Shown here: in pieces, positions 7,581-16,648 of the stretch
Position numbering within the stretch: the stretch's first letter is position 1
Layout of the letters: each line of letters opens with the position of its first letter
NCBI GenBank assembly: GCA_046732465.1
Contig: JBKPND010000100.1
Span: forward strand, 1 to 28,500
Source: DASUPK01 sp046732465
GTDB taxonomy: Bacteria; Actinomycetota; Thermoleophilia; Solirubrobacterales; 70-9
Reading direction: 5' to 3'
DNA length: 28,500 nucleotides
Position numbers and translations under genes: made by a program
The notes under the pieces: generated by a model
What the model saw: only the letters and a program-made list of their open reading frames with translations
Database searches by the model: none
Told to the model about the DNA's origin: nothing

Positions 7581-8258
7581 CTACCGGTTCCTGCCGCTCA
7601 GGGTGAGACGGATGATCCTCGCCATGGTCGCGCCGAGCACCCGTAGGTAAAGGCGGATCGAGCGGTCGGCGATGTACTCGAGGTCGTGGATCAGCTTGTC
7701 CTCCCAGGAGTCCTCGCGGGTGATCCTGGTCTGGGCGAAGCCGGTTACGCCCGGCCGGACGACGAGGCGCTGCCAGTACTGCGGGACCTCCTCGACCAGT
7801 CGGTAGAAGAACGCCGGCCGCACCGGCCGCGGGCCGACCATGCTCATGTCGCCCCGAAGCACGTTGAACAGCTGCGGCACCTCGTCGATGTGCGTCAGCC
7901 GCGCCGCCTTGCCGACCAGGGTCACCTCCTGCGCGGTTCGACGGCTGAGCTCCTCGCCGTAGACGTTGCCGAGGCGCTCCTCCGAGCCGCGTCGGAGAGT
8001 CCGCAGCTTGTACATCGTGAAGATTCGGCCGGCCCGTCCCACCCGCTCGCCGCGGTAGAGCACCGGCGTGCCGGAGGTGAGCAGGGTCGCGAGGGCGAGC
8101 AGGCCGAGGAGCGGCGAGAGCAAAAGCAGCGCCGTGCCGGCGATCATGAGGTCGAGTCCCCGCAGAGCGATGTCCACGCGGCGCGGCGCGAACGCCTCGG
8201 AGGCCATCACGGAGTACTGCTCGGCCAGCGAGGGCGGCTGTTCAGTCGCGACGGCCAT
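7581..8258 (-). CDS. undecaprenyl-phosphate sugar phosphotransferase (bacterial sugar transferase family)
   Basis: A 225-residue WcaJ/PglC-type monotopic phosphoglycosyl transferase that starts glycan assembly by moving a sugar-1-phosphate onto undecaprenyl phosphate. It has one hydrophobic re-entrant segment (about residues 35-60, IAGTALLLLSPLLGLLALAT) after 'RGLDLM', then the catalytic core: GRIFTMYKLRTLRRG, LTHIDEVPQLFNVLRGDMSMVGPRPVRP and RPGVTGFAQ. It overlaps the end of the DUF354 gene by 17 bases. Start chosen at ATG 8258; a GTG at 8273 is the alternative. With the WecA-like enzyme, this window has two initiating lipid-linked transferases, suggesting two glycan pathways. Confidence 0.88.
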   Translation of the reverse strand: MAVATEQPPSLAEQYSVMASEAFAPRRVDIALRGLDLMIAGTALLLLSPLLGLLALATLLTSGTPVLYRGERVGRAGRIFTMYKLRTLRRGSEERLGNVYGEELSRRTAQEVTLVGKAARLTHIDEVPQLFNVLRGDMSMVGPRPVRPAFFYRLVEEVPQYWQRLVVRPGVTGFAQTRITREDSWEDKLIHDLEYIADRSIRLYLRVLGATMARIIRLTLSGRNR

Positions 8259-9267
8259 TCGGTTCCGCCGCACCGAGCATCAGGTCCACGAGCAGCTCCG
8301 GGTCACGCCTGACCTGCTCGCCCTGAGCGCTCTTCTTCTCGAGCTCGAGCGCCCGCGGGTCGGTCAGCGGCCGGAGCCGGTTGGAGCGAATGAGCGCCTC
8401 GTCGACGCCGCCAAGCCGCCCGCCGTAGGTCGTGTAGACGGGAGTGCCAAGCGCGACCGCCTCACGGTTCATGGTCCCACCGGCGGAGACCACCAGGTCT
8501 GCGAGGGCCACCAGGCTCTGCGCCTCCACTGCGTGATCGGGAACGATCAGGGACGGCAGGGCAAGCTCCTTGACGTAGTTCCGCTGCTCCTCGGTCCGCG
8601 GCAAGACGACCGCATGGACGCCCGGCTCAGAGCCTACTCGCGCGAGCACCTGCGGAAAGAGCGGATTCGAGCGGCGGTGATAGAGCGAGACGTCGGGCGG
8701 CGGGCGAACCACGACGACGACGCGGCTCACATCGACGCCGAGCTTCTCGAGCGCGCCCTCGTCGACCTCGAAGTCCGAGAGGTAGTACTCCTCCTTGATC
8801 CCGGGGTACTGGAAGAGCTTCTCGGGGGTGACGCCGAACCGCTTCAGCCGCTCGGGCGGCACCGAGTCCGGGAAGATCACGCGCTTGGCGAGCCGGCAGC
8901 CGACGTGGTGCTGAAGGACCGCGAACTCGTAGTCGTGCATGTTCGCCTCGGGGATTCCGAGCATGCGCGAGGCGATCGCGATGTCGTTGGAGCCGTGCGC
9001 GATCGCCAGATCGAAGCCCTTGTCCCTCCCGAACCTGCGCATGCCGGTGGTCCGCTGAATCAGCCGGATCAGCTTGCTCACCCGAGAGGCCCCTCCGTGC
9101 CGGCCGATCAGCGTGTAGTCCATCCCATGGAGCTCGAGCAGCTCGAGGGTCTGCGTGTACACCCGGGCCGTGATCAGCACCTCGTGGCCCTGCGCCCGCA
9201 GGCGCTCGATGATCGGCCGGAGCACGAGGACATGCGCCGGCCCGCTCATGTCGGCCCAGATCCTCAT
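8242..9267 (-). CDS. DUF354 family glycosyltransferase-like protein
   Basis: A 341-residue protein with a two-lobed GT-B-like pattern resembling UDP-GlcNAc 2-epimerase and MurG folds. The N-terminus MRIWADMSGPAHVLVLRPII with ERLRAQGHEVLITAR, and the later ADLVVSAGGTMNREAVALGT (nucleotide-sugar binding loop near residue 270), are hallmarks of DUF354. The function of DUF354 is not established; members occur in polysaccharide clusters in archaea and bacteria. Neighbours (sugar transferase downstream with overlapping ends, AsnB, WecA) support a role in surface glycan synthesis. It ends inside the next gene, consistent with one operon. Confidence 0.78.
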   Translation of the reverse strand: MRIWADMSGPAHVLVLRPIIERLRAQGHEVLITARVYTQTLELLELHGMDYTLIGRHGGASRVSKLIRLIQRTTGMRRFGRDKGFDLAIAHGSNDIAIASRMLGIPEANMHDYEFAVLQHHVGCRLAKRVIFPDSVPPERLKRFGVTPEKLFQYPGIKEEYYLSDFEVDEGALEKLGVDVSRVVVVVRPPPDVSLYHRRSNPLFPQVLARVGSEPGVHAVVLPRTEEQRNYVKELALPSLIVPDHAVEAQSLVALADLVVSAGGTMNREAVALGTPVYTTYGGRLGGVDEALIRSNRLRPLTDPRALELEKKSAQGEQVRRDPELLVDLMLGAAEPNGRRD

Positions 9268-9276
9268 CGGGTCTGG

Positions 9277-10557
9277 TTACACAGCTGCTGCTGAAAGCTG
9301 CGGATAGAGGGGATACCGCTCCATCAGCGCCCGGGAGCGCTCCAGGAGCGAGTCCTTCTGCGAGTCGAAGTCGTCGGAGAGCGCCACCGCGATCACTCTG
9401 GCGATGTCGCGCAGGTCGTCCTCGACCAGGCCGCGGGTCGTCAGCGCCGGCGTCCCGATCCGCAGGCCCGAGGGGTTCATGGGCGGGCGCTCGTCGAAGG
9501 GGATCGCGTTGCGGTTGACGGTGATCCCGACCTCCTCGAGGCGATCCTCAGCCGTCTTGCCGTCGAGGCCGGTGTTCGTCAGGTCGACGAGCACGAGGTG
9601 GACGTCGGTGCCGCCCGTGAGCACGTCGATGCCGCCGGCGATCAGCTCGTCGGCGAAGGCCTGGGCGTTCGCGATCGTCTGGCGCTGGCGCTCCCTGAAC
9701 TGATCGCTCTGGGCGATCTTCAGCGCCACCGCTTTGGCGGCGACGATGTGCATCAGCGGCCCGCCCTGCTGGCCCGGGAAGACCGCGCGGTTGATGTCGG
9801 CAGCCAGCTCCTCCTTGCAGAGGATCATCCCGCTGCGCGGCCCACAGAGGGTCTTGTGGATCGTCGTCGTCGTCACGTCGGCGTGCGGCACCGGGCTCGG
9901 ATGCTCGCCGGCGGCGACCAGGCCGGCGAAGTGCGCCATGTCGACCATCAGCTTCGCCCCCACCGAGTCCGCGATCTCGCGGAACGCCGCGAAATCGAGG
10001 TGGCGCGGATAGGCGGACCAGCCCGCGACGATCACCTTCGGCTTGTGCTCCTCCGCCAGCGAGGCGACCTCGTCCATGTCGACGAGCCTGTCCTCGCGGC
10101 GCACGTGGTAGGCGACGACCTCGTAGAGCTTGCCCGAGACGTTGAGCTTCATCCCGTGGGTGAGATGTCCGCCGTGATCGAGGGCCATCCCCATGATCGT
10201 GTCGCCGGGGTCGAGCAGCGCCATGTAGGCGGCGTTGTTGGCCTGGGCGCCGGCGTGCGGCTGGACGTTGGCATGCTCCGCTCCGAAGATCTCCTTGGCG
10301 CGGTCGATGGCGAGCTCCTCGGCAATGTCCACCCACTCGCAGCCCCCGTAGTAGCGCTTCCCCGGATAGCCCTCGGCGTACTTGTTGGTGAGCACCGAGC
10401 CGGCGGCGTCGAGGACGGCCTGCGGGACGAAGTTCTCGGAGGCGATCATCTCCAGCGTCCCCTGCTGGCGGCCGAGCTCGCCGTCGAGGACCCGCTGGAT
10501 GTCGGGATCGACCTCGGAGAGGTGGGCGGTCTGGAAGTCGTCGGGGAGGTCGCTCAT
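9277..10557 (-). CDS. glyA: serine hydroxymethyltransferase
   Basis: A 426-residue PLP enzyme that interconverts serine and glycine with tetrahydrofolate, the main source of one-carbon units. Recognisable parts: EMIASENFVP (36-45), TNKYAEGYPGKRYYGGCE (57-74), MALDHGGHLTHG, MVDMAHFAGLVAAG, and the PLP-lysine motif TTTTIHKTLCGPRSG with Lys235. Length fits the family. The start MSDLPDDFQT at 10557 was preferred over longer frames because residues upstream are not protein-like. It is the only gene here ending in TAA. It is divergent from the R2lox operon, and their 5' ends are 98 bases apart. Confidence 0.95.
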   Translation of the reverse strand: MSDLPDDFQTAHLSEVDPDIQRVLDGELGRQQGTLEMIASENFVPQAVLDAAGSVLTNKYAEGYPGKRYYGGCEWVDIAEELAIDRAKEIFGAEHANVQPHAGAQANNAAYMALLDPGDTIMGMALDHGGHLTHGMKLNVSGKLYEVVAYHVRREDRLVDMDEVASLAEEHKPKVIVAGWSAYPRHLDFAAFREIADSVGAKLMVDMAHFAGLVAAGEHPSPVPHADVTTTTIHKTLCGPRSGMILCKEELAADINRAVFPGQQGGPLMHIVAAKAVALKIAQSDQFRERQRQTIANAQAFADELIAGGIDVLTGGTDVHLVLVDLTNTGLDGKTAEDRLEEVGITVNRNAIPFDERPPMNPSGLRIGTPALTTRGLVEDDLRDIARVIAVALSDDFDSQKDSLLERSRALMERYPLYPQLSAAAV

Positions 10558-10587
10558 CGCCCGGCCACGATACAGCCGCTCCCGGAC

Positions 10588-10617
10588 TTGACATTTATTG
10601 AACGAGTGGTCAATAAT
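10588..10617 (+). promoter_or_regulatory. promoter with palindromic operator inside the spacer (R2lox/TetR operon)
   Basis: A consensus -35 TTGACA (10588-10593) is followed by 17 bases and CAATAA (10611-10616), or 18 bases and AATAAT. The inverted repeat TTATTGA-N8-TCAATAA (10595-10616, perfect 7-bp arms) fills the spacer and -10 region, so a bound repressor would block RNA polymerase. Size and symmetry suit a TetR dimer, and a tetR gene lies in the same operon, suggesting autoregulation. A strong RBS (AGGAGGA, 10646-10652) follows before ATG 10656. Confidence 0.75.
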
Positions 10618-10655
10618 GCGCGCGGACCCAAACCGCTTCCACCACAGGAGGAGAC

Positions 10656-11618
10656 ATGACCGACGCGACCGCAACGACCAACGGGGAACTCCACACCGAG
10701 GACGAGGCCCTCTCGGTCCTGCTCGACGGCGACATCGACAAGGTGATGGCCGGGCTCGACAAGATCGTCGAGGCCGCCCCCTCCTACGAGAAGCTCTTCA
10801 TGCGCTGGCAGCGCCAGCACTGGTCCACCGAGGACTTCGACTTCACCGAGGACATCAAGCAGTGGGCCGACCCGGACATGTTCACCGACGAGGAGCGCAG
10901 GTTTCTCGAGTTCGGCTTCTCGGAGTTCTTCCTGGGAGAGGAGCGGGTGACGCTCGAGTTGCTCCCCTTCGCGCTCGCCGCGCCCAGCCACGAGGCGAAG
11001 GTCTTCCTCACCACGCAGATCTCAGACGAGGCGAAGCACACCGTCTTCTGGAACGGCTTCTACCGCGAGGTCTTCGGCATCGAGGCCGGAAGCCTGGGCG
11101 AGATGATCGACAAGCAGCGCTACGTCGTGAACGACGACTGGGAGACGCTCTTCAACGGCATTCTCCACGAGTGCGCCGAGGACCTTCGCAAGGATCCGAG
11201 CGACTTCCCGTCGCTGGTCCGCGGGGTGACCGTCTACATGATCGTGATCGAGGGGATGCTCGCGCTCTCGGCCGCCCGGTTCATGATCAAGTCGATGCGG
11301 GAGCGCGGCTGGTTCCCGGGCTTCACGGCCGGCTTCACGGCGGTCAACCGGGACGAGTCGCGCCACGTCGGCTTCGGCGTCAAGTTCCTCGCCGACGCGA
11401 TCAAGGAAGACAAGGCGAACGCGAGGATCGTGGAGGACACCCTGAAGGAGTGCCTGCCGGTCGCCACCCTCGTCTTCGTCCCGCCGTGGGTCGACGACCC
11501 GTACAACTTCCAGACGCCCTTCTACCACTCGTCCGAGATCTTCGCCTACGCCGCGAAGTCGCTGCAGAAGAAGCTGGCGGCGATGGGCCTCGATCCGGCG
11601 ATGCTGGCCACCGCCTAG
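10656..11618 (+). CDS. R2-like ligand-binding oxidase (R2lox), ferritin-like di-metal protein
   Basis: A 320-residue member of the ribonucleotide reductase R2-like family. Metal ligands are visible: Glu95 in FFLGEERVT, Glu125/His128 in DEAKH, Glu199 in VIEGMLA and Glu234/His237 in DESRH. The two residues that form the Val-Tyr ether crosslink in characterised R2lox proteins (M. tuberculosis Rv0233, Geobacillus R2lox) are present at matching positions: Val98 three residues after the first Glu, and Tyr194 five residues before Glu199. This favours R2lox, with a Mn/Fe site and a bound fatty-acid-like ligand, over a true RNR subunit; no nrdA is nearby. Its physiological role is unknown. It is first in an operon with tetR (zero spacing). 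A comparison with Rv0233 from memory supports the call. Confidence 0.83.
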   Translation: MTDATATTNGELHTEDEALSVLLDGDIDKVMAGLDKIVEAAPSYEKLFMRWQRQHWSTEDFDFTEDIKQWADPDMFTDEERRFLEFGFSEFFLGEERVTLELLPFALAAPSHEAKVFLTTQISDEAKHTVFWNGFYREVFGIEAGSLGEMIDKQRYVVNDDWETLFNGILHECAEDLRKDPSDFPSLVRGVTVYMIVIEGMLALSAARFMIKSMRERGWFPGFTAGFTAVNRDESRHVGFGVKFLADAIKEDKANARIVEDTLKECLPVATLVFVPPWVDDPYNFQTPFYHSSEIFAYAAKSLQKKLAAMGLDPAMLATA

Positions 11619-12230
11619 ATGGAAGCCGCGGCCACAACCACGCCGGCCCGGCGAGGCCGGCCGTCGACTGGCGCGCGTGAGCGCATCCTGGAGGCCGCGA
11701 TCGAGGTGCTGAAGTCGGACGGCTACGCCGGGCTGACGATGGCCAAGGTCGCCGCCCGCGCCGGCGAGTCGAAGCCGCTTGTCGCCTACCACTACGGCTC
11801 CAAGCAGGGCCTGGTGCAGGCGGCGGGGGTGTCGATCGCCCAGATGATCACCGACGAGGTGCTCGATGCGGTCGATGGAGCCGGCACGGTCGAGGCGGTG
11901 GTTCGCGGAGTCGACGCCGGGGTCGAGCGGGTCCTCGACGAGGACGAGCGGGTCGCTCGCCTCTACTTCGACCTCGCGGCCGTCTCGGTGGTCGAGCCGG
12001 AGATCCGGCGGACGATCGCCGAGGTGAACGCGCAGTGGCGGGAGGTCCTGGTCCGCCTGCTCACCGAGGCGAGCGACGGCCTGACTCCGGCCAGGGCCCG
12101 CGTGCTGACCGTGATGGTGATCGCGGGCATGCAGGGCATGACGCTCGAGCGGATCGAGCGCGGGGTGACACCGGAGCGCAAGCGGGCCCGCGAGCTTTTC
12201 ATCCGGAGTGCGGTTGCGGCGGCGTCCTGA
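11619..12230 (+). CDS. TetR-family transcriptional regulator
   Basis: A 203-residue repressor with the N-terminal TetR helix-turn-helix at about residues 18-64 (RERILEAAIEVLKSDGYAGL…MAKVAARAGESKPLVAYHYG). The ligand-binding C-terminal domain is helical and specific in sequence. It starts immediately after the R2lox stop (TAG followed by ATG), so the two are co-translated. The likely operator is the 22-bp palindrome at 10595-10616. Because R2lox proteins bind long-chain fatty-acid-like ligands, a lipid effector is a reasonable guess, but this is inference. Confidence 0.9.
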   Translation: MEAAATTTPARRGRPSTGARERILEAAIEVLKSDGYAGLTMAKVAARAGESKPLVAYHYGSKQGLVQAAGVSIAQMITDEVLDAVDGAGTVEAVVRGVDAGVERVLDEDERVARLYFDLAAVSVVEPEIRRTIAEVNAQWREVLVRLLTEASDGLTPARARVLTVMVIAGMQGMTLERIERGVTPERKRARELFIRSAVAAAS

Positions 12231-12253
12231 GCCGCCCTACGCTGACGGAGCCC

Positions 12254-12655
12254 GTGTCAAACGAGAATCTCGAGATCATCCGCAGGGGCTTTGCGGCGTT
12301 CAACGCGGACGGGGTCGAGGGGATCATTCCCTACATCCATCCCGAGTTCGAGGCGACGACGCCCCCCAACCTCGCCTCGGAGCCCGATACCTATCGAGGT
12401 CACGACGGAATCCGCCGCTGGTTCAACTCCTTCTACGAGGTGATGGACGACATCCGCTGGGACGCGCACGGGTTCGAGCAACAGGTCGGAGAGAAGGTCG
12501 TCGTCCAGTTCACCCTGCGGGCACGCGGCAAGACGACGGGCCTCGATTTCGGCCAGGAAGCCGTGATGGTGTGGACGCTTCGCGACGGCAAGGCGATCGG
12601 GGTGGAGCTCTTCGAGACCGTCGACGAAGCGCTCGCGGCGGCCGAGGTCGCGTGA
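12254..12655 (+). CDS. SnoaL-like (NTF2-fold) protein
   Basis: A 133-residue protein starting at GTG 12254 with ACGGAG just upstream (12245-12250). MSNENLEIIRRGFAAFN, GIIPYIHPEFE, YRGHDGIRRWFNSF and VVVQFTLRARGKTTG follow the SnoaL_2/NTF2 pattern: an N-terminal helix, a cone-shaped beta sheet and a conserved HDG(I/M)R(R/A)WF element. Such proteins act as cyclases, isomerases or ligand-binding proteins on small hydrophobic molecules; the substrate cannot be predicted. It follows tetR by 23 bases and overlaps or abuts the next SnoaL gene, so all four genes probably form one operon. Confidence 0.82.
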   Translation: MSNENLEIIRRGFAAFNADGVEGIIPYIHPEFEATTPPNLASEPDTYRGHDGIRRWFNSFYEVMDDIRWDAHGFEQQVGEKVVVQFTLRARGKTTGLDFGQEAVMVWTLRDGKAIGVELFETVDEALAAAEVA

Positions 12656-12657
12656 CG

Positions 12658-13062
12658 ATGGCCGACCCTCAGGCGTTGCTCGAGCAGCTGCGCGACGCCT
12701 ACAACCGCCGCGACCCGGACGCCTGGGTCACGGTCTGGAATCCCGACTGCGAGTGGCATCCGTTCCTCACCGCGCGGGTCGAGGGCGATCCCGGCTACCA
12801 CGGGCACAACGGCATGCGGGCCTGGTTCGAGGACGTCGATGAGATGTTCGAGGAGATGCAGGTCGAGCTCGAGCAGTACCGCCAGGTCGGCGACCGGTTG
12901 CTCGTGCTCGGCCGGATGACCGCCAGGGGCCGCGGCAGCGGCGCGCAGGTGAGCACCGAGGTGGGCTGGGTCGTCGAGCCGAAGGGCGAGCACTTTCAGC
13001 GCGGCTGGGCCTACACCAGCCACGAGGAGGCCGAGCGCGCGGCCCGGGAGGCGGCCTCCTAG
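12658..13062 (+). CDS. SnoaL-like (NTF2-fold) protein
   Basis: A 134-residue paralogue of the preceding protein with the same elements: LLEQLRDAYNRRDPDAWVTV, CEWHP, GYHGHNGMRAWFEDV and the C-terminal sheet. ATG 12658 gives MADPQALLEQ; a GTG at 12652 overlaps the upstream stop (GTGA) and is an equally good, coupled start adding two residues. The stop TAG (13060-13062) shares the palindrome CTAG with the stop of the convergent tsaC gene. Function unknown beyond fold; the two tandem paralogues may form a heteromer. Confidence 0.82.
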   Translation: MADPQALLEQLRDAYNRRDPDAWVTVWNPDCEWHPFLTARVEGDPGYHGHNGMRAWFEDVDEMFEEMQVELEQYRQVGDRLLVLGRMTARGRGSGAQVSTEVGWVVEPKGEHFQRGWAYTSHEEAERAAREAAS

Positions 13063-13700
13063 TCGGCCGCGGTGTCGCCCAGTACGTGGTCGATCGCGCC
13101 GCGCGGCAGAGCCCCCTCCCGGAGGACCTCCCAGCGCCCGTCGGAGTCGAACCTGCTCAGGTCGACAACGGTTGAGGGCGCGCCGATCAGCTCGCCGCCG
13201 TCGATTGCGAGGTCGGCGGCGGACAGGACCCGCTCGTCGATCTCCTCGAAGCTCCGCGGCGCGTCCTGATCACTGATGTTCGCGCTCGTCTGGAAGATGG
13301 GGATCATCGCGCCAGCCAGCGGACCCGCGATCAGGCGGACGCCGAGCGTGTCGGGAACGTCGCGGGAGGCCAGCGGATAGCGGCGCTCCGGGTTGGGGAG
13401 CACGAGGGTCACCGGCCCTGGCAGCAGTTCCGACACTGCCTGGCGCGAGCGCGGTCCGAGGCCGGAGACGAGCTCTCGCATCGCCAGGGGCGAGAAGTAC
13501 ATGACCGCCGACGGCCTGCCCTCGTCGCGACCCTTGATCGAGTGGATGCGCTTCACCGCTTCCGCATTGAGCGGATCGCACGCCAGGCCGTAGAGGGTGT
13601 CGGCCGGGAAGATCGCGACGCCACCGGCGCCGACGCAGCGCTCGAGGGCGGTTCGGGCGGCATCGGGACCGCCGTGCTCGATCGAGACGATCTCGGTCAT
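13059..13700 (-). CDS. tsaC: threonylcarbamoyl-AMP synthase (Sua5/YciO/YrdC family)
   Basis: A 213-residue enzyme that makes threonylcarbamoyl-AMP from Thr, bicarbonate and ATP for the universal t6A37 modification of ANN-decoding tRNAs. Visible features: GGVAIFPADTLYGLACDP (nucleotide/Thr site), KGRDEGRPSAVMYF, LLPGPVTLVLP, LGVRLI and TSANISDQDAPRSFEEI. It matches the short TsaC form without the C-terminal Sua5 domain. The ATG overlaps the prmC stop by four bases (ATGA), a standard coupling, and it sits in the same rpmE–prfA–prmC order as in mycobacteria. Confidence 0.92.
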   Translation of the reverse strand: MTEIVSIEHGGPDAARTALERCVGAGGVAIFPADTLYGLACDPLNAEAVKRIHSIKGRDEGRPSAVMYFSPLAMRELVSGLGPRSRQAVSELLPGPVTLVLPNPERRYPLASRDVPDTLGVRLIAGPLAGAMIPIFQTSANISDQDAPRSFEEIDERVLSAADLAIDGGELIGAPSTVVDLSRFDSDGRWEVLREGALPRGAIDHVLGDTAAD

Positions 13701-14545
13701 CGCCCTATGACTACCCGGTCGTGGCCGCCGAGATCGGGCCGGATATCGACATCGTCATACCCGGCTGCTCGGATCAGCCTCGAGGCGGCCTCCGCCTGGC
13801 CGGCGCCGATCTCCAGCGCGACGACGGGAGGTCTCGGCGCGAGGCCCAGCAGCTCCTCGGCGAGGGCCTCGATCGCTTCGAGGCCGGTTGGGCCCGGGAC
13901 CAGCGCGTCGCGCGGCTCGTACTCGCGGATCTCGGGCGCCAGATCGTTCCATTCCTCCTCGCTCACGTAGGGGAGGTTGGCGAGGAGGAGGTCAAACGAC
14001 GGCCCGTCGGCTTCTGCGCCCATGAGCGAGCTCGGCCCCCGGAGGACCACGTCCACCCGATCGGTCAGGGCGAGCCTCTCGGTGTTGGCCTGCGCGACGC
14101 GGACCGCATCGAAGGAGGTGTCGATGGCGGTCACCCGCGCCACTTCGAGCTCGTCGGCAACAGCGAGAGCGATCGCGCCGCTGCCGGTGCCGACGTCCAG
14201 GACGCGCGAGGGCTCGAGCTCGACCGCGAGTTCGACCAGCATCTCGGTCTCCGGCCTCGGGATCAGCACCCTGCGATCGACCAGCAGCTCGATGCGGCGG
14301 AATCCCTTGCGTCCGAGGATGTAGGCGACCGGCTCGCGCCGGACGCGCCGCCGGACCATCTCGCCGAACTCGCGCGAGGCTCCCACCGGCAGCCGTGCGT
14401 CGGGCTCGGCGGACAGGCGGGCGCGGTCCCAGCCGGTGGCCTGCGCCAGGAGCAGCTCGGCGTCGAGCCGGGCCGTCTCGCAGCCGGCGGCCTCAAGGGC
14501 GTCGACGGACGCCCCGAGTGCATCGCGGACGGAGTTGCCCGGCAC
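13697..14545 (-). CDS. prmC: release factor glutamine methyltransferase (PrmC/HemK)
   Basis: A 282-residue SAM-dependent enzyme that N5-methylates the Gln of the GGQ motif in release factors 1 and 2. The N-terminal helical domain (1-75) binds the release factor. The Rossmann domain contains RVLDVGTGSGAIALAVADE (SAM loop, 115-132), and IPRPETEMLVE (95-105). The catalytic tetrapeptide is NLPY (190-193) rather than the usual NPPY. It lies 34 bases after prfA, its substrate gene. Its stop overlaps tsaC. Confidence 0.92.
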   Translation of the reverse strand: MPGNSVRDALGASVDALEAAGCETARLDAELLLAQATGWDRARLSAEPDARLPVGASREFGEMVRRRVRREPVAYILGRKGFRRIELLVDRRVLIPRPETEMLVELAVELEPSRVLDVGTGSGAIALAVADELEVARVTAIDTSFDAVRVAQANTERLALTDRVDVVLRGPSSLMGAEADGPSFDLLLANLPYVSEEEWNDLAPEIREYEPRDALVPGPTGLEAIEALAEELLGLAPRPPVVALEIGAGQAEAASRLIRAAGYDDVDIRPDLGGHDRVVIGR

Positions 14546-14579
14546 TGGTCAGGCAATCTCGGCGTCGCCGACCACTGGA

Positions 14580-15653
<1,074 letters not shown>

Positions 15654-15719
15654 GCCCTAAGTGTGACGCGAGGCGGCGTCAGGACGAAAACCGGCAATGA
15701 AGGGGGGATGAATCGGAGG

Positions 15720-15765
15720 GTGTACCGGAGTTGAGGGCGATATAGGCCCCGAAGTCCGGACAGCC
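15720..15765. repeat. palindromic repeat, left copy at the DUF559-type gene
   Basis: 46-bp copy of a repeat whose partner is at 16624-16668, same orientation. Both read GTGT(A)CCGGAGTTG … then … TCCGGACAGCC. Each copy is itself an imperfect inverted repeat (TGTCCGGA … TCCGGACA). The left copy has one extra A near 15724 that, if removed, opens a GTG start in frame with the nuclease-like gene. Confidence 0.8.
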
Positions 15766-16648
15766 GACCAGATCATCCGCGAGCTGGCGAGCAGGGCGCA
15801 CGGTGTCGTCACCCGGTCCGAGCTCCTGAATGCGGGACTCACAACGGATGAGATCAAGCGGCGCAGGGAGAGAGGCCTACTGTTGCCCATTCATCGAGGG
15901 GTTTACCGGGTTGGTCACCACGCCCCGAGTCTCGAAGCCCGTTACCTCGCGCGGTCAAGGCATGCGGCGACGATGCACTCCTGGCCGGCCGAGCCGCGGC
16001 ACACCTGTGGCGACTGATCAAGGGCTCTCCTCCCAGCCAGAAGCTCTGACTCCCAAAGACCGGCACGTCAAGGGTGTCCGCGTACGCCGCGTACGCCGCA
16101 GCGAGCTTCCAAGAGCTGTGATCACACGAGGCATTCCCGTGACGTCAGTCCCGCGCACCCTTGTGGATCTGGCTTCTTCATTGCCCGAGCCTGCGCTCGC
16201 TCGGGCCTGCCACGAAGCGGGTGTCCTCTACCGCACGACACCGAAGCAGGTCAGCGCCGTTCTCAATCGTCTCCCGAATGCGCTGGGGCGAAAGAAGCTC
16301 GAGCGGGTGCTGCACGGCGACGTCCGCGTCACGCTCAGCAAGCTCGAGTCACGTTTTCTCGAGCTCCTTCGGGATGCGCGCATCCCTCTCCCAATCACCA
16401 ACAAGGTGGCGGGCAGGCACCGTGTGGACTGCCGGTGGCCAGAGCAGCGGTTGAGCGTCGAGCTGGACAGCTACCGGTACCACGGGTCCCGGCATGCGTG
16501 GGACAAGGACCTACTCCGAGAGAGGGAGGCGCGCAGCCGAGGCGATGAGTTCCGGCGCTACGCCTGGCGCGACGTCTTCGAGGACCCCGCTTGGATGCTC
16601 GAAGAACTTCGCGATCTATTGGGGTGTCCGGAGTTGGGGGCCAAATAG
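15720..16648 (+). pseudogene. AbiEi-type/DUF559 nuclease-like gene broken by frameshifts
   Basis: Joined over three frames, the translation gives a complete member of the large actinobacterial family with an N-terminal AbiEi-type winged helix and a C-terminal DUF559 (Vsr/PD-(D/E)XK-like) nuclease domain. Part 1 reads VRTADQIIRELASRAHGVVT … RRERGLLLPIHRGVYRVGHH; part 2 VKACGDDALLAGRAAAHLWR (from 15954); part 3 PEALTPKDRHVKGVRV to GCPELGAK (to 16648). Part 3 keeps VDCRWPEQRLSVELDSYRYH, the expected nuclease core. One base seems missing near 15952 and another near 16026-16034, plus an extra A near 15724. It is plus-strand inside a minus-strand operon. The wild-type role (antitoxin-like regulator, nuclease or selfish gene) is unknown. 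Sequencing error cannot be excluded. Confidence 0.75.
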
